Positions 8,544 to 17,170 of a DNA stretch of 59,558 nucleotides are shown here, piece after piece. The notes beneath the pieces were generated by a model. It searched no databases, had not been told where the DNA came from, and saw only the letters and a list, made by a program, of their open reading frames with translations. A program made the translations under genes and the position numbers. Each line of letters opens with the position of its first letter. The stretch's first letter is position 1. The stretch is from an uncultured Saprospiraceae bacterium (lineage in GTDB: Bacteria; Bacteroidota; Bacteroidia; Chitinophagales; Saprospiraceae): assembly GCA_937941765.1 (NCBI GenBank), contig CALDGQ010000080.1, positions 1-59,558 of the forward strand. The letters are read 5' to 3'.

Positions 8544-9605
8544 ATGCTAAAATCAGTCAGAGCAGGAGAGGAATTGAATGCTGAAAATTTGAAAAAGTTT
8601 CTTGCTAAACACCAACTCATTTCCGATACGAATGCCAATCTTGACATTTCCCAATTTTCAAATGGATATTCTAATTTGACCTATTTATTGAAAATTGAAG
8701 AAAAAGAAATAGTGCTTCGTCGTCCACCCAAAGGTGCAGTGAAAAGAGGACATGATATGAGTCGAGAATTTAAGGTTTTGTCAAATTTACACAATGGATT
8801 TAAATATTCGCCTAAAGCATTGGCTTATTGTGATTCAGAAGAAGTTATCGGATCTTCGTTTTATTTAATGGAAAAAGTAAATGGAATCATTTTGACCAAT
8901 AAAGAAGTGGCCAAAAGAAATGTTCCGGCGAATGATTTTGAAAAAATATCTAACAATTGGTTAACGTTGTTTGTAGAATTACACAATGTCGATGTAAAAG
9001 CAGTGGGTTTATCTGAATTGGGAAGACCAATTGGTTATGTGGAAAGACAAGTGCTGAATTGGGGTAAACAATATCACAAAGCGGCAACCATGGATATTCC
9101 GGAAGCTGATAAATTGATCAATTGGATGACCGAAAATCAACCGACAACCTATGATCATACTTTAATTCATAATGATTATAAGTACGACAATGTTGTTTTT
9201 GAAAATGATTCTTGGGAGCATATTGTTGCGATTCTGGATTGGGAGATGTGCACGTTGGGGGATCCTTTAATGGATTTAGGAACGTCCATCGCTTATTGGA
9301 TGATGCCTGCTGATGGTCCTGCTGCAAAAGTAATTCCTTCACCAACTTTAGCGCTCGGTAATCCGAGTAGAACAGAAATAGTGAATTTGTATGCCAAAGA
9401 AAGTGGTAGAGATGTCAATAATATCGTTTTTTATTACGCATTTGGTTTGTTCAAAATAGCAGTAATTGTTCAACAAATATTTTACAGATATAACAAAGGG
9501 TTGACGAAAGATGAAAAATTTGCGAAACTTGACAAAGCTTGTGCCATGTTCATACAAATGGGATGGCGAGCTGTTCAGAAGAATCGGATTGAAGGGTTTT
9601 TTTAG
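8544..9605 (+). CDS. Phosphotransferase-family protein, ACAD10/11-type acyl-CoA kinase
   Basis: 353 aa, aminoglycoside-phosphotransferase-like fold. The N-terminal lobe has SNLTYLLKIEEKEIVLRRPP with the ATP-anchoring region and REFKVLSNL. The catalytic HNDYKYDN lies at 209-216 and the metal-binding Asp in LDWE at 231-234. The wording (NLTYLL, VLRRPP, CTLGDPLMDLG) is that of the kinase domain of ACAD10/11 and of bacterial LvaA-like proteins, not of antibiotic kinases. It is therefore likely to phosphorylate a 4-hydroxyacyl-CoA so that the dehydrogenase at 6358 can complete the isomerisation to 3-hydroxyacyl-CoA. It is divergent from that dehydrogenase and upstream of another SDR. Confidence 0.8.
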   Translation: MLKSVRAGEELNAENLKKFLAKHQLISDTNANLDISQFSNGYSNLTYLLKIEEKEIVLRRPPKGAVKRGHDMSREFKVLSNLHNGFKYSPKALAYCDSEEVIGSSFYLMEKVNGIILTNKEVAKRNVPANDFEKISNNWLTLFVELHNVDVKAVGLSELGRPIGYVERQVLNWGKQYHKAATMDIPEADKLINWMTENQPTTYDHTLIHNDYKYDNVVFENDSWEHIVAILDWEMCTLGDPLMDLGTSIAYWMMPADGPAAKVIPSPTLALGNPSRTEIVNLYAKESGRDVNNIVFYYAFGLFKIAVIVQQIFYRYNKGLTKDEKFAKLDKACAMFIQMGWRAVQKNRIEGFF

Positions 9606-9607
9606 AG

Positions 9608-9744
9608 CCGGTTAACGGTGAACGGTTAACGGTGAACGGGAGCACGCAAGGAGTACGTGAACACGCGTCATGCTCACGTACTCCTTGCGTACTCCCCGTT
9701 CACCATCTACCGTTCACCGTCTACCGTTCACCGTCCACCGTTTT
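9608..9744. repeat. Iterated-word intergenic hairpin (element C)
   Basis: The left arm repeats the word GGTTAACGGTGAAC and the right arm repeats complementary words such as ACCGTTCACCGTCT. The centre has a perfect 17-bp inverted pair, ACGCAAGGAGTACGTGA (9644-9660) and its complement (9674-9690), around a 13-base loop. It fills the whole gap between the kinase stop codon and the SDR start. Seventeen bases (9711-9727) recur at 259-275, and TTGCGTACTC recurs at 45185-45194. Confidence 0.85.
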
Positions 9745-9755
9745 ATACAAAAAAT

Positions 9756-10505
9756 ATGAAAGATAAAATAGTAATTATAACAGGAGCTGGATCTGGAATA
9801 GGAGCAGCTACAGCCAAGTTGTTTGCCAAAAATGGAGCAATCGTCATTGTGTCAGATATCAATGAAGCCAATGCAAATCTAATTTGTGAACAAATAAAAA
9901 ACGCAGGTGGAATTGCAGAAATGATTTTGACAAATGTGACGAAGTTCGAAGAAGTTGAAAAGCTAGTTGCAGAAGTAGTTGCAAAACATGGGCGACTCGA
10001 TGTAATTGTCAACAATGCAGGAATCGCCAATAAACAACTGCTAAGAACAGCTGAACACACATTGGAAGACTGGGAAAATGTAGTGGCTGTTAATCAAACA
10101 GGCGTATTTTATTGTATGAAAATTGCACTGCAACAAATGATGAAGCAGGGCGGTGGAAATATTGTAAATGTTGCATCTTTAGCTGGCCTAAAAGCGAGTG
10201 GTCTTAACATTGCATACACGGCAAGTAAATTTGCAGTAGTAGGTATGACTAAATCTGCGTCATTGGAGTATGCTTCCAAAAATATCCGAATCAACGCAGT
10301 ATGTCCTGGATATACAAGATCTGCACTTTTCGATGCAATGATTGAGGGAAATGAGGAATTACAAAAACGATTATTAAAATATATACCGATGAGAAGATTC
10401 GGTCAAGCTGAAGAAACTGCGGAAGCAATTTTGTGGTTAGCTTCTGACAAAACAACTTTTATTACCGGCCAAACAATTACAATTGACGGTGGAACTTCTG
10501 CATAA
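9756..10505 (+). CDS. Short-chain dehydrogenase/reductase (3-oxoacyl-ACP reductase-like)
   Basis: 249 aa from the ATG at 9756. The longer reading frame back to 9657 translates the inverted-repeat DNA and is not protein-like, so I reject that start. Motifs: TGAGSGIG (nucleotide binding, near residue 10), NNAG (near 85), YTASK (catalytic Tyr/Lys, near 155), VCPGYTRSA and the C-terminal ITGQTITIDGG. It probably oxidises a hydroxyacyl-CoA or reduces a ketoacyl intermediate produced by the adjacent kinase/dehydrogenase pair. It is followed after 12 bp by the reductase at 10518, so the two are likely co-transcribed. Confidence 0.85.
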   Translation: MKDKIVIITGAGSGIGAATAKLFAKNGAIVIVSDINEANANLICEQIKNAGGIAEMILTNVTKFEEVEKLVAEVVAKHGRLDVIVNNAGIANKQLLRTAEHTLEDWENVVAVNQTGVFYCMKIALQQMMKQGGGNIVNVASLAGLKASGLNIAYTASKFAVVGMTKSASLEYASKNIRINAVCPGYTRSALFDAMIEGNEELQKRLLKYIPMRRFGQAEETAEAILWLASDKTTFITGQTITIDGGTSA

Positions 10506-10517
10506 ACTAAAATAAAA

Positions 10518-11522
10518 ATGAACAAACAATTAATATTAAAACAACGACCTATTGGATCGCCTACTGCTGATACTTGGGAATTGCAAACCAACGAAATTCC
10601 AGAACCGAATGAAGGAGAAGTAGTTGTGCAAACGCATTACGTTTCTTTGGATCCGGCAATGAGGGGATGGATGAATGATGCTAAATCATACATACCTCCT
10701 GTAGCGCTAGATGACGTGATGCGAGCAGGGACCATCGGAGAAGTAATCAAGGTCAATAACCATCCGAAATTCAAAAAAGGAGATATATTAACCGGTTGGG
10801 GAGGAGTCCAACAATACTTTTGCACAGATGGTAAAGGTCATTTTAAAGTGGATACTTCGTTGGCTCCAATGACTAAATATATTGGTGCACTTGGAATGCC
10901 AGGAATGACGGCTTATTTCGGGATCACAGAAGTTGGCAAAATTAAAGAAGGAGACCGGGTGTTAGTTTCAGGAGCGGCAGGTGCTGTAGGTAGTGTGGTA
11001 GGTCAAATAGCTAAGATAAAAGGATGTACAGTAGTCGGGATTGCAGGTGGTCCTGAAAAATGCAAATATGTTGTTGAAAAGTTAGGGTTTGATGGCTGTA
11101 TTGACTACAAAAATGAAAATATCCATGCCGGGATAAAACAACATTGTCCAAAAGGAATTGATGTGTACTTCGATAATGTGGGAGGTGAAATATTAGATGC
11201 TGCATTGGCAAGACTTCGGATGCATGCACGAGTAGTAATTTGCGGTGCCATCTCTCAATATAACAATAAAGAAGCGATTGTCGGACCTAAAAATTACCTT
11301 TCATTGTTGGTTAACCGTGCGACTATGCAAGGAATGGTGGTGATGGATTATGCAGATCGTTACAAAGAAGCAGGCATGCAAATGGGTATGTGGATGATGC
11401 AAGGAAAATTGAAAACGGAAGAAGATGTTTATGAAGGTATTGAAAATTTCCATGAAACGTATCAACGACTTTTTAATGGAAATAAGAGAGGGAAATTGGT
11501 GCTAAAGGTGATTGAAAATTAG
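10518..11522 (+). CDS. NADP-dependent medium-chain oxidoreductase, CurA/YfmJ-like
   Basis: 334 aa, zinc-free MDR-superfamily enzyme of the leukotriene B4 dehydrogenase/prostaglandin reductase branch. It shows LKQRPIGSPTADTWEL near the start, YVSLDPAMRGWM (~43-54), Rossmann motif SGAAGAVGSVVGQIAK (~152), and FDNVGGEILDAAL (~218). Relatives reduce the C=C bond of alpha,beta-unsaturated ketones or enoyl thioesters with NADPH. In this unit it probably acts on an unsaturated intermediate of the same pathway. It follows the SDR closely and is separated from the next reductase by element E. Confidence 0.85.
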   Translation: MNKQLILKQRPIGSPTADTWELQTNEIPEPNEGEVVVQTHYVSLDPAMRGWMNDAKSYIPPVALDDVMRAGTIGEVIKVNNHPKFKKGDILTGWGGVQQYFCTDGKGHFKVDTSLAPMTKYIGALGMPGMTAYFGITEVGKIKEGDRVLVSGAAGAVGSVVGQIAKIKGCTVVGIAGGPEKCKYVVEKLGFDGCIDYKNENIHAGIKQHCPKGIDVYFDNVGGEILDAALARLRMHARVVICGAISQYNNKEAIVGPKNYLSLLVNRATMQGMVVMDYADRYKEAGMQMGMWMMQGKLKTEEDVYEGIENFHETYQRLFNGNKRGKLVLKVIEN

Positions 11523-11685
11523 AGATGTATAGACTTTTAGACTTTTGGATGGTTAGAATTTTAGACACTTCTCGTTCAAAATAAATATTCCATTTTGATT
11601 GATAATTACAGTTCAAAAAGAAAAATTTACTCTGAATAAGTAGCGTCTAAATATCCAAATAGACAAAATTAGAAAGGTAAAATTT
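11523..11685. repeat. Iterated-word inverted repeat (element E, weaker)
   Basis: The left part repeats TAGACTTTTAGACTTTTGG, and GGATGGTTAGA is opposed on the right by TCTAAATATCC. The organisation matches elements A, C, D and F: words reiterated within each arm, starting at a stop codon. The pairing is looser, and the ACGT-type core is reduced to GCGTCTAA. Confidence 0.5.
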
Positions 11686-11726
11686 ACTCAATTAAGATAA
11701 TAAAGCAGTATTAAAATCCTCCATCT

Positions 11727-12701
11727 ATGAAAGCAATCGTTTGTGAAAAACACGGTCCACCATCAGACTTAGTTTACAAGGAAGTACCAGATTTGAAACC
11801 TGGACCTAAAGAAGTAGTAGTAGCCGTAAAAGCATGTTCTGTCAACTTTCCAGATACGTTAATAATTCAAGGGAAATATCAGTTCAAACCAGCACTTCCT
11901 TTTTCGCCAGGTAGTGATATTGCAGGTGTCATTAAAGAAGTTGGAGAAGCGGTGAAAAACTTAAAAGTTGGTGATGAAGTATTTGGTTTTGTGGCACATG
12001 GCGGATTTGCGGAAGAAGTAATTGTTCATTACAAACAAGTTTTTCCAAAATTACCTAACATGGATTTTCCGACTGCTGCCTCCTTTATGATGGCATACGG
12101 AACTTCTTATTATGCATTAAAAAATCGTGCGCAACTAAAAGAAGGAGAAACATTGTTAGTTTTAGGAGCATCGGGTGGGGTAGGACTTGCCGCTGTTGAG
12201 CTTGGGAAAGTGATGGGTGCTAAAGTCATTGCTGCCGCTTCCACTTTTGAAAAATTGAAACTTTGCCAACAATATGGTGCCGATGAAGTTGTCAATTATA
12301 ATGAAGAAGATTTAAAAACTAGAATCAAAGAATTGACAGATGGTAAAGGCGCAGATGTTGTCTACGATCCGGTAGGTGGCAGCTACTCCGAAGCTGCATT
12401 AAGAGCAACTGCTTGGGAAGGTAGATTTTTAGTTATTGGGTTTGCTGCGGGTGATATTCCCAAAATCCCACTCAATTTAGCACTACTAAAAGGCTGTCAA
12501 ATCGTTGGTGTTTTTTGGGGAAGTTTTGCGATGAGAGATCAAGCTGCCAATATGCAAAACAGTATTGAGTTGATGACGATGTTTTCGGAAGGAAAAATCA
12601 AACCACATATTCATAAAGTGTATCCTTTGGAAGAAGCTGCTGTTGCCTTGCAAGAAATGATGGATCGGAAGGTGAAGGGGAAGATTGTGGTAAGTGTTTG
12701 A
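11727..12701 (+). CDS. NADPH:quinone oxidoreductase-family reductase
   Basis: 324 aa zinc-free MDR. It opens with MKAIVCEKHGPPSDL and has SVNFPDTLIIQGKYQ (~42-56), PFSPGSDIAGVI (~61-72), Rossmann GASGGVGLAAVELGK (~145), and YDPVGG (~214). The family reduces quinones or activated alkenes with NADPH; acyl-CoA branches of it reduce or generate enoyl-CoA. It is the last gene of the rightward unit before the glycan island and ends 27 bp upstream of the first sulfotransferase. The exact substrate is unknown. Confidence 0.85.
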   Translation: MKAIVCEKHGPPSDLVYKEVPDLKPGPKEVVVAVKACSVNFPDTLIIQGKYQFKPALPFSPGSDIAGVIKEVGEAVKNLKVGDEVFGFVAHGGFAEEVIVHYKQVFPKLPNMDFPTAASFMMAYGTSYYALKNRAQLKEGETLLVLGASGGVGLAAVELGKVMGAKVIAAASTFEKLKLCQQYGADEVVNYNEEDLKTRIKELTDGKGADVVYDPVGGSYSEAALRATAWEGRFLVIGFAAGDIPKIPLNLALLKGCQIVGVFWGSFAMRDQAANMQNSIELMTMFSEGKIKPHIHKVYPLEEAAVALQEMMDRKVKGKIVVSV

Positions 12702-12728
12702 GAAAAAAATTAAAGGTAGAAGCAAATT

Positions 12729-13562
12729 ATGCAACCAATCATTTTATTAATTTGTTATGCTCGTTCGGGAGGCACTATGTTGTCAAGATGTTTAAGCTCG
12801 ATGGAAAATACGTTTGTAGCTTCTGAAGTTCACCCGAAATATAATGTCCATTTAAATTTAGCACAACAGAGTAAAAAAATTGGGATAAACTTGAAAAGCG
12901 GAGACTATTTGAATCAAGTAATTGATTTGAATAAGCAACTTGAAGAACAAGGAAAGCGGTTGGTCTTGAGAGATTGGACATTTATTGATTTTACACCACA
13001 TGACATTAATAATTTTGAGACGTCAAACCGGTTGTTGCAATATGAAATGTTAGTTGCTGAATTGCCACTAATTCCAGTGGTTTTTGTTAGAGATGCAATA
13101 GATATTTGGATTTCTAGATGGTGCCCACCTGCTTTTTTTAAAGTCTACAAAAACTATATTTCTGAAATTCTGGATAAAAATTTATCTATTTTCAAGTATG
13201 AAGATTTTTGTGAGCACCCTGAAATAGAGATGAAAAAATTATGTCAGATATTAGATTTACCCTATGAACCAAAATTTCTCAAAAGTTATAACAATCAATT
13301 TGTTTATGGAGATATGGATGCTAGTGGAAATTCCAGAGGATTACAACAAAAAAAAATTGAACGTTTAAAAAGGAAAAGAATTGCGCGTCCTTTAATAAAA
13401 TGGTTGAACCAACAAAAGGAAATGCGAGAAATAAATAAATGGATGAATTATCCTGAATCATACGAATCAGTTTCCATTGAAATCACTCCTGGCTTTTGGA
13501 AATTAGATATACAGTTCCTTATGAAAAAAATAGTAGGTAGGGCGCATAAGTTTAAATATTAA
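12729..13562 (+). CDS. Sulfotransferase-family protein
   Basis: 277 aa. Near the N-terminus ICYARSGGTMLSRCL resembles the 5'-phosphosulfate loop that binds PAPS, and VVFVRDAIDIWISRW (~117-131) resembles the 3'-phosphate loop (Arg and a following helix). FKYEDFCEHPE (~156-166) is the conserved middle segment of bacterial sulfotransferases. It probably transfers sulfate from PAPS to a sugar or lipid of the cell surface. It is the first gene of the surface-glycan island. No PAPS synthesis genes are in the window, only a reductase at 44341. Confidence 0.75.
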   Translation: MQPIILLICYARSGGTMLSRCLSSMENTFVASEVHPKYNVHLNLAQQSKKIGINLKSGDYLNQVIDLNKQLEEQGKRLVLRDWTFIDFTPHDINNFETSNRLLQYEMLVAELPLIPVVFVRDAIDIWISRWCPPAFFKVYKNYISEILDKNLSIFKYEDFCEHPEIEMKKLCQILDLPYEPKFLKSYNNQFVYGDMDASGNSRGLQQKKIERLKRKRIARPLIKWLNQQKEMREINKWMNYPESYESVSIEITPGFWKLDIQFLMKKIVGRAHKFKY

Positions 13563-13620
13563 TTCGACATCATAATAAAAGTGTATCAACACGAACCAAA
13601 ATTTTAATCATAACATTAAA

Positions 13621-15210
13621 ATGGTAAAATCGGTCAAACTAAATAATATTTTATTTTGGATGCCATTGCTATTGCTATGCATTTACAATCTATATTTATC
13701 TACTTACTTTCGTGTTCATGATTTTGCAAATTATTATTTTGGCGCTAAGGCAATAATAGTAAATAATTTCGATTTGAAAATTTATAATAGCTTAATCTTT
13801 AATGAATTTATACGTAGCTATTTTGACGGGAAAGTATTTGCATCTTATTATCCTAATACACCAAGTCTTTCTATTTTATACGTTCCTTTCGCATTTCTGA
13901 AAATTGGAGTTGCTAAGTTGATTTTCAATATTATTTCAATAATCGTTTTTTTTATTACAATTTATGACTTAAAGAAAAGTTATAAATTTCAAAACTATTA
14001 TCTCTTTCTAATTCCGATATTATTTTACAATGCGATTAAAAATAATATTTTGTATGGTCAATGTTATTTTATTTTATTAGCGCTAATTTGTTTTGGTCTT
14101 AAAGCAATGGATAAGGACAAAATTTCAATTCATCACTTTATGTGGCCCATTGGAGTAATTCTAAAATCTTCTCCATTGATATTGTTCGGATTTATATTTT
14201 TTTCTAGGAAACTAGGGTCCTTAATAATACAATTAGCAATACTTAGTGGATTGGTAGTCGCAACAATTTTAATTACTAATTTCGAAGTATGTCAATACTA
14301 TTTGTCAAATGTATTTTTCAAAGCTAGTGGCGGAAATATTTATAATGGCTTTACGATAAAGGCAAAATCATTTGAGATGTTATTTAAACATTTATTTTAT
14401 TTTGAACCGTTATTAAATCCATCGCCGTTTTATGATAGTATCACTTGTTATTTATTTTCTAAAATTCTATTAAAGTTATTTCTACTTTTTACTGCCATCT
14501 TTTTTACTCTTAAAAGTCAATCTTCAAATATTCAAAAACTGGGATTGTGGATTTTAGTACTGTTATTGATGAGTCCAAACATGAGTAGTTATTCATTAAT
14601 TTTTCTATTAATTCCATATCTAGTTATTTTATCAAAAAATAATAAAAGGGGTATTGGGTTAAGTTCAATAGTGATTTTACTTATTAATTTTTATCCTTAT
14701 CATTTGTTTTATAAGCAAGAAATATTGCTCTTAAATTTTGGTGCAGCAATCTTATTATTGTTATTTTTAATTGGGTATTTGTTTAACTTTAGAAAGGATA
14801 TTTTGAAAGGAAATTCATTGTTCCAATTTTGTGCTTCGATCTGCCTTTGCGTTTTTATTTCGGTTGTAATAGTATTTGTTTTTGGGAAGAAAAATGATTT
14901 ACAAAATAACTATGTATTAAATGAAGAAACAGATATTATGATGGTTGATTTCTTGATTGAAAATAATGTTTTGAGTGTGTTTTATAAAACCAATAACAAA
15001 CCAAAAGAGAAAAAATTTCCATTGAAGTACCAAGTGTGGGAAGTAAATCAGGAATTTGTCTTGAAAACTGATTTATTCGAAAATATAAATCCGGAAAATA
15101 TCTACAAGTCCATATTAATCAATGACAGTTTAATATATTACATGACGGATGTAAATCGATCACCTGGTTTTTATACTTTGAAAAAAATAGATTTGAGTGA
15201 AGCGAAATAG
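13621..15210 (+). CDS. Polytopic membrane protein, GT87 (DUF2029)-like glycosyltransferase
   Basis: 529 aa with about ten predicted hydrophobic segments and a soluble C-terminal tail (~430-529). HDFANYYFGAKAI (~33-45, the acidic loop after the first membrane segment), YPNTPSLSILYVPF and LYGQCYFILLAL (~137-148) fit the C-type polyprenol-phosphate mannosyltransferase family GT87. It would transfer a sugar from a polyprenyl-phosphate donor on the outer face of the inner membrane. The C-terminal soluble part is unusual and unrecognised. It overlaps the next frame by 14 bases. Confidence 0.65.
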   Translation: MVKSVKLNNILFWMPLLLLCIYNLYLSTYFRVHDFANYYFGAKAIIVNNFDLKIYNSLIFNEFIRSYFDGKVFASYYPNTPSLSILYVPFAFLKIGVAKLIFNIISIIVFFITIYDLKKSYKFQNYYLFLIPILFYNAIKNNILYGQCYFILLALICFGLKAMDKDKISIHHFMWPIGVILKSSPLILFGFIFFSRKLGSLIIQLAILSGLVVATILITNFEVCQYYLSNVFFKASGGNIYNGFTIKAKSFEMLFKHLFYFEPLLNPSPFYDSITCYLFSKILLKLFLLFTAIFFTLKSQSSNIQKLGLWILVLLLMSPNMSSYSLIFLLIPYLVILSKNNKRGIGLSSIVILLINFYPYHLFYKQEILLLNFGAAILLLLFLIGYLFNFRKDILKGNSLFQFCASICLCVFISVVIVFVFGKKNDLQNNYVLNEETDIMMVDFLIENNVLSVFYKTNNKPKEKKFPLKYQVWEVNQEFVLKTDLFENINPENIYKSILINDSLIYYMTDVNRSPGFYTLKKIDLSEAK

Positions 15211-16017
15211 TCTAAATACAAAAATCAACTACTATACTTTTGCCCTCTTAAAGTATTGGGTAAATGAATTGATAATTAGATTTTCAGATGAGTTGGTGTT
15301 GGTTTATACCATGGCAAAAGTAGGGTCAACTAGTTTTTATTCCATCTATAAAAAAGGAATATTTTCGCCTGTATTTCATTTTCATTCGCTAAATATTGAA
15401 AAGCAAGCATTGAATAAATTGGAGTTAAGTAGGAAGGGTTTTTACCCTGATTCTCGAAGTAATGCAAAAAGCATATTGCAACACATTCAGCGTAAAAAAA
15501 AACACAAGTAATAAGTTTGGTCAGAGAACCAATTGATAGAAATGTGTCCGCATTCTTTGAAGTTTTGGAATTTTATACTGCGTTAGAAAAAAAGCCAAAA
15601 ATTGAGAGTGAAGAATTGTTTGAAATTTTTATGAAAAAATTACCTCATGAATATCCAATCAATTGGTTCGATATGGAAATAAAAAAATACATTGGAATTG
15701 ATATTTATGACTATCCCTTTGATGCTGAAAACAAATTCCAAATAATTGAAAAAGAAAATGTAAGATTATTGTTAGTTAGAACAGATGCGACTGACGAGAA
15801 AAAGATAGCATCAATTTTGAAATTTTCGAGAACAAAAATATCTGCCATCCCAAGGTTAAATGCCGCGAAGCATAAATATTATAAAGAGGATTATGACCAA
15901 TTCATTAAAACAAATTCCTTCTCAAAATCCTATATCTACAAATTACTTGACACTAAATATGTGCAACACTTTTTTAGTAAACAAGAAATCGATTTATTGA
16001 TTAAGAAATGGAGTTAG
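15197..16017 (+). pseudogene. Sulfotransferase-like protein (capsular polysaccharide synthesis family), frameshifted at a 9-A run
   Basis: Two frames together make one protein. The first (15197-15511, GTG start) has the loop VYTMAKVGSTSFY. The second (15517-16017) continues with LVREPIDRNVSAFF and a full C-terminal half. The join is the run of nine A at 15494-15502: ten A would give an uninterrupted ~273-aa protein aligned with the neighbour at 17159 (VYTMGKVGSTSIY, LIREPMSRNISQFF). The break could be a sequencing error, a decayed gene, a phase-variable tract or a transcriptional slippage site. The two halves are otherwise intact. The stop codon of the preceding gene overlaps the start. Confidence 0.75.
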
Positions 16018-16027
16018 ATAATTTAAT

Positions 16028-17170
16028 ATGAAGAAAGAATTTTTATTTTTACTAATTGTTTTAACTACTTTTTTGTTAGCCCAATGTAAGCAACAAAATG
16101 TTTCCGCAGATCCAAATCAATATAAAATAGATTTAAAATGGTTTAAAGCTTATCCGGAGGAGAATACTTACAAAGTAGAAGTAGGGCTAAAGTGGATAAT
16201 GGCTTATTTAGGAGCAGAATTGTTGACAGATAATTATAGTAATTCGATTCAATGGAAAGAAGGCCAAGTATTGTCATTAAATGTTGAGCATTTAGGGTTC
16301 TCAGCTTCAGCATTAAAATCATGGAAGATTATTTTAAGGAATCTAAAAAAATCAAAAAATTATCAGAAAAATAAATGGATAGATATTGGTCAATTCATAT
16401 CTTTTGTTTTTAACAATACAAATTCATATTATGCAATTACTGGTGTGTCGAAAACTTTATCTGATTTTAAAAATAAATACAATTTTGATGACACTTATGA
16501 TTATGTAATCAATAAATCAGAATCTTGTGTTTCACCAGGTTTTCGATTTATCAATGTTGGAGATGCAGCTTCAGTGTCAGAGATTGCATATATTGCCAAA
16601 GAAGGGTTTGGTGATAAAGTCGAAGGTTTTCAAGTAAAGGAATTTGAAGTGATTGATTTTATGAAAAATGGCCAACCACGTTTCGCAATATATAATTTAG
16701 ATGGTAAACTGCTACCTGGTGCAGATGAATTAGTAACAACTGCAGGGAAACCTGCAAAATGCATGTGGTGTCATACTTCAAAGATTGCTCGCTTGTTATT
16801 TGCCGAGACGGAAACAAAAGGTTATGGGAAGCTGAAAAATTTCTCGAAAATTATTGCAACTCAAAATAAAATGCTTCGAAATCACTGGACGCAAACCAAT
16901 CAATCTTTCGTTGCGGATAGTATAAAGCAGCATTCTTATGCAGAGTTATTATATGTCACCTATGAAGATCCAACATTGTATCGGTTGAGAAATGAAGGAG
17001 TTGAAGAGGAATTGCTTAACAAAATAAAAAATGAAACACATCAAAACGTAGAGTATAAATTTTTCAATAAACTAGTTTTGGATTCGGTAATTGCTAGGAA
17101 GGCCTTATTTCCATCTTTCAATATTACAACTCGAGAAACGAATGAAAACGAAATCAATTTATTGAATTAA
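16028..17170 (+). CDS. Lipoprotein with one CxxCH motif, function unknown
   Basis: 380 aa. The signal peptide ends at a lipobox (LLAQC, Cys20), so the protein is probably membrane-anchored outside the cytoplasm. I do not recognise the fold. Residues ~30-240 are mixed alpha/beta. AKCMWCHTSKIARLL (243-257) contains Cys245-x2-Cys248-His249, a possible covalent haem site, though the surroundings do not look like class I cytochrome c. The C-terminal ~120 residues are charged and helical. It starts 10 bp after the frameshifted sulfotransferase and converges (12-bp overlap) with another sulfotransferase gene, so it belongs to the glycan island. Confidence 0.7.
   Translation: MKKEFLFLLIVLTTFLLAQCKQQNVSADPNQYKIDLKWFKAYPEENTYKVEVGLKWIMAYLGAELLTDNYSNSIQWKEGQVLSLNVEHLGFSASALKSWKIILRNLKKSKNYQKNKWIDIGQFISFVFNNTNSYYAITGVSKTLSDFKNKYNFDDTYDYVINKSESCVSPGFRFINVGDAASVSEIAYIAKEGFGDKVEGFQVKEFEVIDFMKNGQPRFAIYNLDGKLLPGADELVTTAGKPAKCMWCHTSKIARLLFAETETKGYGKLKNFSKIIATQNKMLRNHWTQTNQSFVADSIKQHSYAELLYVTYEDPTLYRLRNEGVEEELLNKIKNETHQNVEYKFFNKLVLDSVIARKALFPSFNITTRETNENEINLLN

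Noticed and set aside
9657..9755. N-terminal extension of the SDR gene to an upstream ATG
   Set aside because: The 33 extra codons translate the arms of inverted-repeat element C and give a non-protein-like, repetitive stretch. The ATG at 9756 gives the normal SDR N-terminus.
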